From the NCBI GenBank assembly GCA_018365455.1, contig JAGZJZ010000001.1:124001-188000 (forward strand): 64,000 nucleotides of DNA. Direction: 5' to 3'. Positions 1 to 8,152 of the stretch are shown here, piece after piece. This stretch comes from Clostridiales bacterium. Lineage in GTDB: Bacteria; Bacillota; Clostridia; Lachnospirales; Lachnospiraceae. Both the position numbers and the translations under genes were made by a program. The notes below the pieces were generated by a model. The model was not told the DNA's origin and made no database searches. It was given only the letters and a program-made list of their open reading frames with translations. How positions within the stretch are numbered: the first letter of the stretch is position 1; every line of letters begins with the position of its first letter.

Positions 1-314
1 AATGTATTAATCAGCGTTAACATAATGAAAGGGGTAAAGCAGCATAACATCTGAAGAATTGCGCTCCCGTCTAATGCCCATCTGCAATAAATCCATAGAA
101 CTAAGATAGCCATAATGGGAAGGATTACATCACTTCTATAAAAAGTTCCTGTAAATTGTGCAATTAGTATTATCAATATGACAGCTAACACTCCGCCTAT
201 TTTCTTAGATATAGAGTCGTCTTTTAATCCCAGATATTTAACCACAAAATATAAAATCATAAAATTTTCAATCGGACTGGCTAAAAATTTAGTAACTGTA
301 TAAAGAATTTCCAT
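1..314 (-). CDS. Membrane sensor N-terminus, probable AgrC-like histidine kinase (partial)
   Basis: This reading frame starts with ATG at 314 and runs off the left edge, so only about 104 residues are visible. They begin MEILYTVTKFLASP and form three hydrophobic stretches, as in the membrane sensor part of AgrC/GHKL-type histidine kinases. The start codon directly follows the TAA stop of the upstream LytTR response regulator with no gap, so the two genes are translationally coupled. Kinase motifs would lie outside the window, so the kinase call rests on the partner gene and the membrane topology. A different membrane protein in the same operon remains possible. Confidence 0.55.
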   Translation of the reverse strand, partial: MEILYTVTKFLASPIENFMILYFVVKYLGLKDDSISKKIGGVLAVILIILIAQFTGTFYRSDVILPIMAILVLWIYCRWALDGSAILQMLCCFTPFIMLTLINT

Positions 315-1025
315 TTATCGTCCCCTCATATATGCAATAAACCGCTGTTTCACATCCTTCTTACGGCTTCTGCTCATTGGCAGCTCGATTTCATTTTCCA
401 TAATCACGGTATCATTCTCGATGCTTGATACATATTTCAAATTCACCATAATGCCATTATGAATTCTGCACAGCCCATTTTTGGCATAATTTTTCTCAAA
501 ATCCCGCAGCGAAGCCCAGACCTGAAAGGTCTTATCATTGTTGCAGATAATTGCGATTTTTCTGTCCATCTTTTCCATAAATAAAATCTGCTTGATGGGA
601 ATGAGGTGTATACCGTCAGCATCTGTAATCTCCAGTACCTCGTTCTCATCGGTGTTCAGGTCGAGAAAGCCGTTTAATACTTCCGGCAATTCTGTTTCCA
701 TATACTCTTTTCTTATGAATTGAAACGGGTGATACTTAAAAGTGTCGAAAACCAGATTTGCATGGCTGGTTACAAAGACAATGCGGTTGCTGATTCCTGA
801 CTGATAAAGCTGTGATGCAATTTCCATACCTGAGATTTCGGGCATATCAATATCCAGAAAAATTAGATCTGCCTGGTTTTCTGATACAAAAGCAAGCAGA
901 TCATTTCCGTTATATTTTGCAGTTAATTGATAATCTTCATTCGTATCAGCCATTTGACTTACTATGATATTTTTAATTTTCTCGGCAATAATGGGTTCAT
1001 CATCACATATGACGATATGAAGCAT
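315..1025 (-). CDS. LytTR-family response regulator (AgrA/VirR-like)
   Basis: A 236-residue two-component response regulator. The N-terminal receiver domain (about 1-125) carries the acidic pair in VICDDEP and the phospho-acceptor Asp in LIFLDIDMP, with a conserved Thr/Ser and Lys further on (VTSH, IRKE). The C-terminal part (about 135-236) is a LytTR DNA-binding domain, with typical motifs such as LFMEKMDRK and CRIHNGIMVNLKYV. Such regulators bind paired direct repeats and often control peptide signalling, bacteriocin or virulence genes. It is followed without a gap by a membrane sensor gene and preceded by a good promoter at 1135-1163. The target genes are not evident here. Confidence 0.9.
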   Translation of the reverse strand: MLHIVICDDEPIIAEKIKNIIVSQMADTNEDYQLTAKYNGNDLLAFVSENQADLIFLDIDMPEISGMEIASQLYQSGISNRIVFVTSHANLVFDTFKYHPFQFIRKEYMETELPEVLNGFLDLNTDENEVLEITDADGIHLIPIKQILFMEKMDRKIAIICNNDKTFQVWASLRDFEKNYAKNGLCRIHNGIMVNLKYVSSIENDTVIMENEIELPMSRSRKKDVKQRFIAYMRGR

Positions 1026-1134
1026 AAAATTTCTCCTTTGTTCCTTCTATATAATATTCTTATGTAAATATCCGGCAACTTTAATGGCTGCCCCTAGGCA
1101 TCTGTATCAACGCCTATCAAATACACTATAGCAT

Positions 1135-1163
1135 ATCATACAAATAAATTCAGGGTTTGTCCA
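1135..1163 (-). promoter_or_regulatory. Sigma-A promoter for the LytTR regulator
   Basis: On the minus strand TGGACA is followed after 17 bases by TATGAT, about 110 bases upstream of the regulator start. The interval to the gene also contains an AT-rich stretch and a CCTAGG palindrome. Assigned by match to consensus only. Confidence 0.5.
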
Positions 1164-1271
1164 CAATTTTTTCAAGTTACGTATTTATATAAAACCGCAA
1201 AAAAATAAGAATGCCGATCTGATTTATGCTGCTTTTTAAACATTAACCAAATGACATTCCTATTTCTATTA

Positions 1272-1502
1272 CTAATTGCATAGATATTCGGCAACATGGA
1301 CTAACAATTCGTTGCAATCATCGCCATGGATCTGCATCTCAATATTAGTGGAATTACTCAGCGTAAATGCACTGACCAGGGATTTCGCGTCCACCACGTA
1401 GTGTCCACACTTTAAATCCACATCATAATCATAACCGCTTACGATATTTACAAATTTTATGATGTCCTCAGGACTCTGAAAATTAACGGGCATCTTTGTC
1501 AT
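1272..1502 (-). CDS. HPr-family protein without the phosphoryl-carrier His (Crh-like)
   Basis: A 76-residue protein of the HPr fold, starting at ATG 1502 behind a strong AGGAGG site. The longer upstream frame has no ribosome site and overlaps the promoter at 1537-1566. It shows the HPr-like core DYDVDLKCG followed by VVDAKSLVSAF. The active-site GIHARPAG motif of HPr is missing and replaced by IIKFVNIVSGYD. The segment AKSLV aligns with the regulatory Ser46 helix (KSIMG) of HPr and Crh. By analogy with Bacillus Crh it could be phosphorylated on Ser by HPr kinase and act as a CcpA corepressor rather than in sugar transport. That function is inference, since Crh proper is a Bacillus protein. 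Confidence 0.75.
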   Translation of the reverse strand: MTKMPVNFQSPEDIIKFVNIVSGYDYDVDLKCGHYVVDAKSLVSAFTLSNSTNIEMQIHGDDCNELLVHVAEYLCN

Positions 1503-1536
1503 CAGTTTACCTCCTTTCCATCTTCTGTATGTTATC

Positions 1537-1566
1537 ATTATAGTACTCTTTCTTTTGGTTCCACAA
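1537..1566 (-). promoter_or_regulatory. Sigma-A promoter for the Crh-like gene
   Basis: Minus-strand TTGTGG, an 18-base spacer and a perfect TATAAT, 35 bases upstream of the ATG at 1502. It lies inside the longer open frame, which supports the short start. Confidence 0.55.
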
Positions 1567-1744
1567 GGGTAATATTTTATGATTTTTAGTACTTTTTTTA
1601 TTACATTTGACCATAAAATACGAGTATATGGATGGTAAATATTAACATGTAAACATTGTATGAACATTTCCATTTTTAGTAGAAAAATTTGTCGAATTTT
1701 GCTAAAATATAATTATTAGAATTTTTGTGATAGGTGGGCAAATT

Positions 1745-2845
1745 ATGGGAGAAATCAGAGTAGATGACAACAAAAAACTGTTACAATTATCTGGAAGTAT
1801 GTTATTATTCGTTTTTAGCCTTTTTTTGCTATTTCTGGCAAAAGAATACAAAGGATTTGCGGAGTGGTATTCGGCAACGATTTATCCGGTTCTGGTCAAC
1901 AGTATCGGGCGATTGGAATCCATATTTCCGTTTTCTTTAGTAGAAATTTTCCTCTATATTGCTTTAACTGTCTGTATTATTCAAGTTTTCATCTTCATTT
2001 TTCAAGTGGTCCGCAAAAAGAAAAAATTATTACATATTTACATAGGCCTTTTATACTTGGTACACGGAACCGCAATCCTCTTTTTTTTATATACGATTAA
2101 CTGCGGTATTAATTATCAGAGAGTATCTTTTTCAAAGCACAATGGTTTTGAGGTCATTTCCTACACCTCATCCGATCTGGCTATTCTGTGTGAGGATTTA
2201 ACGGTAGAAGTAAATCTGTGGGCAGGAATGGTAAAACGCAACACGGAAGGTATCTGCATAGTTGACACTGCCGTTCAGAGTCAGGCAGTAGAGGCTATGA
2301 AAGAGATCAGTAAATCTTATATCGGATTGTCGGATTACTACCCAAGACCGAAAAAATTATGGGCATCCGGTATTTTATCTGTTCAGAGCTTAAGCGGTAT
2401 TTATTCTCCCTTTACAATTGAAGCGAACTACAATGGAGATATGCTTCCCTATAATATCCCATTTACTGCGTGTCATGAACTCTCCCACTTAAAAGGGTTT
2501 ATGCAGGAGGATGAAGCAAATTTTATTGCATATCTGGCATGTGAAAAATCTGATGTTCCGGAATTCCGTTATAGTGGCAGTCTTACCGCCTGGATCTCCA
2601 GTATGAATGTGCTAAGCAGATCGGATAAAGAAGCCTACAAAAGAATACGCAGACAGCTGAACCCGATTATAGAAGCAGACCTTACTGCCAATAATAGCTT
2701 TTGGAAACGCTATGATACAAAAGTGGCAAAGGCTGCTGTGAAAATGAACGATACTTATTTAAAAGCAAATGGTCAGTCAGACGGTGTTAAAAGTTACAAC
2801 CGGATGGTGGATCTGATGGTAGGATATAAAGTGTTTTTTAAGTAA
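1745..2845 (+). CDS. DUF3810 family membrane protein with HExxH motif
   Basis: About 366 residues. The N-terminus has three membrane segments (roughly residues 15-35, 60-80 and 95-120). The soluble part contains TACHELSHLKGF, an HExxH zinc-metalloprotease signature, followed by QEDEANFIAYLAC, which supplies a downstream Glu as expected of a zinc site. This is the DUF3810 architecture, whose members are predicted membrane-bound metallopeptidases of unknown substrate. I chose ATG 1745 over the GTG at 1727 because AGGTGGG lies six bases upstream of the ATG. It is followed by a separately promoted S41 protease, so two envelope proteases lie side by side. Peptidase activity is inferred from the motif. 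Confidence 0.8.
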   Translation: MGEIRVDDNKKLLQLSGSMLLFVFSLFLLFLAKEYKGFAEWYSATIYPVLVNSIGRLESIFPFSLVEIFLYIALTVCIIQVFIFIFQVVRKKKKLLHIYIGLLYLVHGTAILFFLYTINCGINYQRVSFSKHNGFEVISYTSSDLAILCEDLTVEVNLWAGMVKRNTEGICIVDTAVQSQAVEAMKEISKSYIGLSDYYPRPKKLWASGILSVQSLSGIYSPFTIEANYNGDMLPYNIPFTACHELSHLKGFMQEDEANFIAYLACEKSDVPEFRYSGSLTAWISSMNVLSRSDKEAYKRIRRQLNPIIEADLTANNSFWKRYDTKVAKAAVKMNDTYLKANGQSDGVKSYNRMVDLMVGYKVFFK

Positions 2846-2851
2846 TTTGCA

Positions 2852-2880
2852 TTGACTCTCCTGATAAATCCCTGTATACT
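2852..2880 (+). promoter_or_regulatory. Strong sigma-A promoter for the S41 protease
   Basis: TTGACT, a 17-base spacer and TATACT, just after the DUF3810 stop. The predicted start of transcription is near 2887, about 90 bases before the protease gene. Confidence 0.7.
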
Positions 2881-2901
2881 TAAAATATTTAACGGGTATA
2901 G

Positions 2902-2942
2902 CTACTAGTACCGCCAAATTTTAAAGCAATGGACTACTAGTA
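2902..2942 (+). repeat. Two ctactagta repeats, candidate operator
   Basis: The nonamer ctactagta, which contains the 8-bp palindrome TACTAGTA, occurs at 2902-2910 and again at 2934-2942. The spacing is 32 bases, three helical turns. Both copies lie between the predicted transcription start and the S41 gene, where a dimeric repressor could bind cooperatively. No known regulator is assigned. Confidence 0.4.
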
Positions 2943-2978
2943 ACACACTGAATATAGAGATTGTAAGGAGGACAAAAC

Positions 2979-4286
2979 ATGGAGGATAAGAATAGGGAAC
3001 ATAAAAATTCTTATTGGAAAGGCATTATAACAGGAGCCGCAGCGATGGGGATCATCTGTATAATGTCTTTATTGATTTATACGAACAGTAAGGCATGGGA
3101 TTCCAGGTCGGTGGCTGGGGAAACTAATGGAACTCAACTGGCTGCCACGGAAAGTGAGAATGGAACTGAATCCGGAAAATCGAATGAGCTGGATGTGTCC
3201 CGCATAGCTAATAAGATCAGTACTATTCAAAATCTAATCGACAAGTATTATTACTTTGATGAGAATAGTGAACAGGTTGAGGACTGGATTTACAAAGGAA
3301 TGCTGTATGGGCTGGATGATGTTTATTCGGCTTACTATAATAAAGAAGATTTTGAATCTATGAAAAAATCTTCTTCCGGCAATTACTGCGGCATTGGCGT
3401 ACTGGTTAACCAGCACTATATAACAAAACAGACAAGTATTGCTAAAGTCTATGAAAATAGTCCGGCTGAAGGCGCAGGTATGCTGACAGATGATATTATT
3501 ATGGGCGTAGATGACATCAATGTAACCGGAACCGATCTAAACAAGATCGTTGAAATGATATCAGGGGAAGAAGGAACTGACGTTAAGATTACTGTTTTCC
3601 GTGAATCCACAGATGAAACTCTGGAATTAACCATGAAGCGTCAAAAAATAAAAGTAGATACGATTCGTTATCAAATGCTTCCGGATAAAGTCGGGTATAT
3701 TGCGATCAGCGAGTTTGATGAAGTGACAGTTGACCAGTTTAAGAATGCAATTGATGATCTTCAGAAACAGGGAATGGAAAAAGTTGTTTATGATCTCCGT
3801 AATTGTCCGGGCGGACTTTTGGACAGCGTTGTTTCCATGCTGGATTATATTCTTCCCGATGGATTGATTGTATATACGGAAGATAAAAATGGCACCCGCC
3901 TGGATGAAATATCCGGAGCGGATGGTCATGAAGTCAAATTGCCGACAGTGGTATTAATGAATGGAAATTCAGCCAGTGCGGCAGAAGTATTTGCAAGCGC
4001 AATCCGGGATTATAAATGGGGGACATTAGCCGGTACTACTTCTTTCGGTAAAGGAATTGTACAAAATCTTATTCCATTAGAAGACGGTACAGCCGTGAAA
4101 CTTACCATTTCCAGTTATTTCACAAAAAGCGGATATTCGATCCAGGGTAAAGGTCTGGAACCGGATGTCGTGATAGAAGCGGATGAAGAACAGGCAGCAG
4201 AAGCTAATATTGCGCTGGAAAAGGATAAACAGCTTCAGGAAACATTGAAAATTTTTGATAAACAGGATAAGAAACAGGCAGATTAA
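2979..4286 (+). CDS. S41 family C-terminal processing peptidase (CtpA-like)
   Basis: A 435-residue exported serine protease. A single N-terminal membrane anchor (about 15-36) is followed by a Ser/Thr-rich linker. A PDZ domain comes next (about 135-220, GIGVLVN...SPAEGAGM), then the S41 catalytic core. The nucleophile Ser is in GNSASAAEVFA and the general-base Lys in TSFGKGIVQ, the usual Ser-Lys dyad. A RNCPGG strand and the KGLEPD C-terminal motif also fit CtpA proteins. Such enzymes trim envelope proteins at their C-termini. The start has AAGGAGG at good spacing. A bidirectional terminator at 4323-4371 separates it from convergent eno. Confidence 0.93.
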   Translation: MEDKNREHKNSYWKGIITGAAAMGIICIMSLLIYTNSKAWDSRSVAGETNGTQLAATESENGTESGKSNELDVSRIANKISTIQNLIDKYYYFDENSEQVEDWIYKGMLYGLDDVYSAYYNKEDFESMKKSSSGNYCGIGVLVNQHYITKQTSIAKVYENSPAEGAGMLTDDIIMGVDDINVTGTDLNKIVEMISGEEGTDVKITVFRESTDETLELTMKRQKIKVDTIRYQMLPDKVGYIAISEFDEVTVDQFKNAIDDLQKQGMEKVVYDLRNCPGGLLDSVVSMLDYILPDGLIVYTEDKNGTRLDEISGADGHEVKLPTVVLMNGNSASAAEVFASAIRDYKWGTLAGTTSFGKGIVQNLIPLEDGTAVKLTISSYFTKSGYSIQGKGLEPDVVIEADEEQAAEANIALEKDKQLQETLKIFDKQDKKQAD

Positions 4287-4322
4287 CAGGCACATCAAAA
4301 GAAGCGATCTAAAAACTGATTA

Positions 4323-4371
4323 AAAAGCAGGGCAAAATGGTATACGTTAAATCCATTTCGCCCTGCTTTTT
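4323..4371. terminator. Bidirectional intrinsic terminator
   Basis: AAAAGCAGGGC pairs perfectly with GCCCTGCTTTT; after one mismatch a further six base pairs follow around a 12-base loop. A or T runs on both sides let it serve the S41 gene and convergent eno. Confidence 0.85.
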
Positions 4372-4385
4372 CGTATCAATTATAT

Positions 4386-5678
4386 TTAATACCTGTTAAA
4401 TGCATGAATACCGGGATACACAGCATCATTCCCCAGTTCTTCTTCAATGCGAAGGAGCTGGTTATACTTTGCAACTCTCTCACTTCTGCTTGGTGCTCCG
4501 GTTTTGATCTGCCCGGTTGAGAGGGCAACTGCAAGATCCGCAATAGTTGTATCTTCCGTTTCTCCGGAGCGGTGTGAGGCAATTGCCGTATAGCCTGCCT
4601 GTTGAGCCATTTTGATGGCTTCCAGCGTTTCCGATACCGTTCCGATCTGGTTAAGTTTAATCAAAATAGAATTACCGCAGCCCATTTCAATACCTTTTTT
4701 CAAGCGTTTGGTATTGGTGACAAAGAGATCATCGCCTACTAACTGAACCTGACTTCCCAGCTCTTTTGTAAGGAGCTGCCAGCCCTGCCAGTCTTCTTCA
4801 TCTAAGGCGTCCTCAATGGAATAAATGGGATATTTTTCACAAAGCATCTTCCAGTGGGCAATAAGTTCCTGGGATGTGAAGGTTTTCTTGCACTTTGGAA
4901 GCAGATAAGTGCCAGGAGTCTCACCTTTCCATTCACTGGAAGCCGCATCAATCGCCAGTACAAAATCCTTTCCGGGTTGATATCCCGCCTCTTCCACTGC
5001 CATTAATATATACTGGATGGCTTCTTCATCGCTGGAAAGATCCGGCGCAAATCCTCCTTCATCTCCAACGGAAACAGCCAATCCTTTAGACTTTAATATG
5101 GATGCCAGTGTATGGAATACTTCTGTACACCAGCGAAGCCCTTCTTTGAAGCTTGGAGCGCCAACGGGCATGATCATAAACTCCTGTACATCAACCGTAT
5201 TGGATGCGTGCGCACCTCCGTTCAGTATGTTCATCATAGGCACCGGCAGTTTATTTCCGTTGATCCCGCCAAGAAATTGATACAGGGGTATTTTCCGGGA
5301 AAGGGCGGCTGCGCGTACACAGGCGATGGAGACGGCAAGAATTGCGTTGGCTCCAAGATTTGATTTATCATCGGTTCCATCTGCCGCTATCATTGCATGG
5401 TCGATTTTATAAATATCACCGGCATCCATATTGGAGATTGCCTGATTAATAGTTCTGTTAATATTCTCTACTGCTTTTTGAACGCCTTTACCTTTAAAAC
5501 GAGCATTGTCATTGTCTCGAAGTTCCAATGCTTCAAAGATTCCGGTGGAGGCTCCGCTTGGAGAGGCACCTCTTCCTATGGTTCCATCCTTAAGATGTAC
5601 CTCCGCTTCTACGGTTGGATTTCCTCTGGAATCAATAATTTCCCTTCCAATTACTTTTTCTATTTCTAAATGATTCAT
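4386..5678 (-). CDS. eno: Enolase
   Basis: A 430-residue phosphopyruvate hydratase, which interconverts 2-phosphoglycerate and phosphoenolpyruvate in glycolysis. The sequence opens with IEKVIGREIIDSRGNPTVE and contains GASTG, the acid/base region GDEGGFAP, the magnesium ligands in SIEDALDEEDW and VGDDLFVTN, KLNQIGT with the catalytic Lys, and SHRSGETED. All active-site blocks are present and the length is standard. I place the start at ATG 5678 with AGAGGTG upstream; the longer frame would add 17 atypical residues. The gene lies downstream of the AhpC/AhpF-like pair on the same strand, with an unusual hairpin between (5704-5740). Confidence 0.97.
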   Translation of the reverse strand: MNHLEIEKVIGREIIDSRGNPTVEAEVHLKDGTIGRGASPSGASTGIFEALELRDNDNARFKGKGVQKAVENINRTINQAISNMDAGDIYKIDHAMIAADGTDDKSNLGANAILAVSIACVRAAALSRKIPLYQFLGGINGNKLPVPMMNILNGGAHASNTVDVQEFMIMPVGAPSFKEGLRWCTEVFHTLASILKSKGLAVSVGDEGGFAPDLSSDEEAIQYILMAVEEAGYQPGKDFVLAIDAASSEWKGETPGTYLLPKCKKTFTSQELIAHWKMLCEKYPIYSIEDALDEEDWQGWQLLTKELGSQVQLVGDDLFVTNTKRLKKGIEMGCGNSILIKLNQIGTVSETLEAIKMAQQAGYTAIASHRSGETEDTTIADLAVALSTGQIKTGAPSRSERVAKYNQLLRIEEELGNDAVYPGIHAFNRY

Positions 5679-5703
5679 ACCGCACCTCTTTCTGTCACTA
5701 TGA

Positions 5704-5740
5704 CTGATACAGTAATTGCCTTCAGGCATTACTGTATCAG
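5704..5740. other. Long perfect hairpin without U-tract between ahpF-like gene and eno
   Basis: CTGATACAGTAAT, one bulged T and GCC pair with GGC and ATTACTGTATCAG around a TTCA loop, giving a 16-bp stem. On the gene strand it is followed by TCATAGTG, not a U-run, so it is a poor intrinsic terminator. It may be a processing or stability element or a small repeat. Confidence 0.55.
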
Positions 5741-5744
5741 TATA

Positions 5745-7397
5745 TTATCTGGTTTCCGCTATGAGACCTAATATTTCTTCAATGCTTTTCTTACCAAAAT
5801 ACGCATGTTCCTGATTGATTATCATGCAGGGGACGCTCATAATCTGATAATCTTCCTTTAGCTTAGGAAAATGATTGATATCAAAGACATCACACTGGAT
5901 ATTTTTATTTTCAATAGCTGTCCTGCCAGCGGCCATGACTAAATCCGGACACATGGTACAGGAAAGGGAAATTGCAATCTCTATTTTAACAGGATCGGAA
6001 ATTGCACGTATCCTCGCGAGTATCCGTTCGTCAATCATCTGACCCGGTCCGGCTGCATTATATAAAGTAACAATAAATGAATTAAATTCGTGTCCCCCCG
6101 GTACTCCGTGGAACCGGAAGCCCAGAGATACACCTGAACGATCACATATTTCTATGGAAGGAATTTGTATGGCAGATGCATCATGTAGAATTTCTGCTTG
6201 GATCCAGGATGTCAGGGATGCCATTTCCCGTACAAACCCTTCCACTTCCCGGGATATGGGGCTTTGATCCAGAAATGCCTTTAAAAGAATCATTTTATGA
6301 AACTTTTCAAATAATGGTTTTAACTGGTCCCGCATGGAAGCGGGAATAAATGCGCCATTCGATTCCTCCGTATTTTGTTCCGGCTGTTTATCTGCTTCCA
6401 AAGTCTGTCCATTTTTTATCCGCGCAGCAACGGGCATGGGAATAGGCGGTATTTGATTTCGTTCGTGGACTTCGGAAACATGTTTTTCGAGAGCGGTTGC
6501 TGCTTTTGCACCATCTGCAACTGCTGTTACTACCTGACGGAGATTTTTTACACAGACATCACCTGCACCGTAAACGCCGTCTATATTCGTTTTATGATTT
6601 ATATCGGTGATCAGATAGCCATGGTCATCAACTTCTACGACATCTTTGAATAAACTGTTCGCAGGAGCATACCCGGCAAAAACAAAAATGCCGAAGGAAC
6701 TGCCGTCCTCCGGTTCAAACCGTCTGGTTTCCCCGGTCCGGTTATTGTATAACAATGCATATTGAAGCTTGCCTTCTCCGCCTGCTTCTTTGATTTCCGT
6801 ATGAAACAGAACCTGAATTTTATCGTAGTGATCTAATTCGTCTGATACAGACTTTGCACAGGAAAAAGAATCGCCTCGAACCAGTATAAGCACCTGCCTC
6901 GCATATTTGGTAAGGAAGATCGCTTCTTCCACAGCTGCGAAACCTCCGCCTACAACCAGAACATCTTTTCCGGTAAAAAATTCTCCGTCGCAGGTTGCAC
7001 AATAAGCAACTCCTCTTCCTTGAAATTCCTGCTCTCCCGGAAACCCAATTTTCCTTGGGGCTGCACCGGTTGCCAGTATGATACCCAGAGCCTTTTTCTC
7101 GCCCCGGTCTGTTGTAACGGTTTTAATATCCGTATCCAAGCTCAGATGTTCCACATTTGCCAGCAGAAATTCTGCACCAAATGCTTCTGCCTGCTTTTGC
7201 ATTCCATCGGTCAGTTCACTGCCGCTGATACTTGGAATGCCCGGATAGTTTACCACTTCCGAAGTAATGGTGATCTGTCCGCCAAATTTTTCTTTTTCAA
7301 TCACCAGTGTCCGATACCTGGCACGCGCCATATAGATAGCGGCAGAGAGGCCTGCCGGCCCTCCGCCTACTATAATCACATCATATAACGCTTCCAT
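5745..7397 (-). CDS. AhpF-like peroxiredoxin reductase with permuted domain order
   Basis: A 550-residue flavoprotein partner of AhpC. Residues 1-310 are a thioredoxin-reductase module: FAD site VGGGPAGLSAA near the start, redox pair CATC at 133-136, NAD(P)H site VLVVGGGFAAVE, and a closing GDVCVKNLRQ. A linker (about 310-350) follows. Residues about 350-550 match the N-terminal domain of classical AhpF, with RFHGVPGGHEFNS and redox pair CTMC in ISLSCTMCPDLV. In enteric AhpF that domain precedes the reductase module; here it follows it. The gene starts one base after the ahpC stop, so it should pass electrons to AhpC for peroxide removal. A general thioredoxin-like reductase role is less likely. 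Confidence 0.9.
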   Translation of the reverse strand: MEALYDVIIVGGGPAGLSAAIYMARARYRTLVIEKEKFGGQITITSEVVNYPGIPSISGSELTDGMQKQAEAFGAEFLLANVEHLSLDTDIKTVTTDRGEKKALGIILATGAAPRKIGFPGEQEFQGRGVAYCATCDGEFFTGKDVLVVGGGFAAVEEAIFLTKYARQVLILVRGDSFSCAKSVSDELDHYDKIQVLFHTEIKEAGGEGKLQYALLYNNRTGETRRFEPEDGSSFGIFVFAGYAPANSLFKDVVEVDDHGYLITDINHKTNIDGVYGAGDVCVKNLRQVVTAVADGAKAATALEKHVSEVHERNQIPPIPMPVAARIKNGQTLEADKQPEQNTEESNGAFIPASMRDQLKPLFEKFHKMILLKAFLDQSPISREVEGFVREMASLTSWIQAEILHDASAIQIPSIEICDRSGVSLGFRFHGVPGGHEFNSFIVTLYNAAGPGQMIDERILARIRAISDPVKIEIAISLSCTMCPDLVMAAGRTAIENKNIQCDVFDINHFPKLKEDYQIMSVPCMIINQEHAYFGKKSIEEILGLIAETR

Positions 7398-7398
7398 A

Positions 7399-7962
7399 TT
7401 AAATCAGTCCCACAAGCTCCAGGCTTGGTTTCAGTGTCTCTGCACCAGGCTGCCATTTTGCCGGGCACACCTGGTCGCCATGCTCTGCAACAAACTGGGA
7501 TGCCTGCACCCGGCGGAATAATTCATCTGCATTACGTCCCACGTTTCCGGCGATTACTTCGTAAGCTACAATCTTTCCTTCCGGATTGATGATAAAGCTG
7601 CCGCGTTCCGCAAGTCCGTTTTCTTCAATCATGACATCAAAATCTCTTGTTAATTCTCCAGTGGGGTCTGCCAGCATCGGGTACTGGATCTTTTGGATCG
7701 TTTTTGAAACATCATGCCATGCTTTATGAACAAAATGGGTGTCGCAGGATACGGAATAAATTTCACAATTGATATTTTTAAACTCCTGATATTTATTTGC
7801 CAGGTCTTCTAACTCTGTAGGGCACACAAAAGTAAAATCTGCCGGGTAGAAAAAGAATACCGACCATTTTCCCATAATATCATTTTTCGTTACTTCCTTA
7901 AATTCACCTCCTACATATGCCTGTACTTTAAAATCACTTACATCTCTTCCAATTAATGACAT
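7399..7962 (-). CDS. ahpC: Peroxiredoxin AhpC (2-Cys)
   Basis: A 187-residue typical 2-Cys peroxiredoxin that reduces hydrogen peroxide and organic hydroperoxides. The peroxidatic Cys lies in DFTFVCPTELEDL and the resolving Cys in HGDQVCPAKWQPG, both in the expected places. The length is the family norm. It has a strong ribosome site (AAGGAGGAAA) and a very good promoter at 8073-8101 with a Fur/PerR-type box just upstream. The next gene encodes its reductase one base downstream. Regulation by peroxide through PerR is inferred from the box and the gene's function. Confidence 0.97.
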   Translation of the reverse strand: MSLIGRDVSDFKVQAYVGGEFKEVTKNDIMGKWSVFFFYPADFTFVCPTELEDLANKYQEFKNINCEIYSVSCDTHFVHKAWHDVSKTIQKIQYPMLADPTGELTRDFDVMIEENGLAERGSFIINPEGKIVAYEVIAGNVGRNADELFRRVQASQFVAEHGDQVCPAKWQPGAETLKPSLELVGLI

Positions 7963-8048
7963 AATTTGTTTCCTCCTTAGATATTCATATTTTAAATTAT
8001 AGTCAGCTTGTATTATTCCAAAAAATGCTGATCTTATGAATTATTATA

Positions 8049-8064
8049 GTTAGTTACTGCTAAC
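8049..8064 (-). promoter_or_regulatory. Inverted repeat at the ahpC transcription start
   Basis: GTTAG and CTAAC arms separated by six bases lie just downstream of the -10 box, where a repressor could block initiation. Short arms make this a weak call. Confidence 0.3.
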
Positions 8065-8072
8065 TTAATTGC

Positions 8073-8101
8073 ATTTTAACATGTGTAGGAAAGCTCGTCA
8101 A
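8073..8101 (-). promoter_or_regulatory. ahpC: Extended -10 promoter of ahpC
   Basis: Minus-strand TTGACG, 17 bases, then TGT-TAAAAT, an extended -10. It lies about 110 bases upstream of the ahpC start. Confidence 0.75.
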
Positions 8102-8111
8102 TAGTTTTTCC

Positions 8112-8131
8112 GATAATGATAATTATTATTA
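8112..8131. promoter_or_regulatory. Fur/PerR-type box upstream of ahpC
   Basis: The 15-mer TGATAATTATTATTA at 8117-8131 matches the 7-1-7 Fur-family inverted repeat (TGATAAT-N-ATTATCA) at all but one position. The overlapping 19-mer from 8112 matches the classical iron box at 17 of 19. It ends ten bases upstream of the ahpC -35. Next to a peroxiredoxin operon, PerR is the likelier ligand than Fur. Confidence 0.65.
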
Positions 8132-8152
8132 ATTTAAAGGTATGAAATATGA

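Noticed and set aside
1503..1673. N-terminal extension of the Crh-like protein
   Set aside because: The longer open frame has no ribosome site, overlaps a good promoter, and does not resemble HPr; ATG 1502 has AGGAGG.
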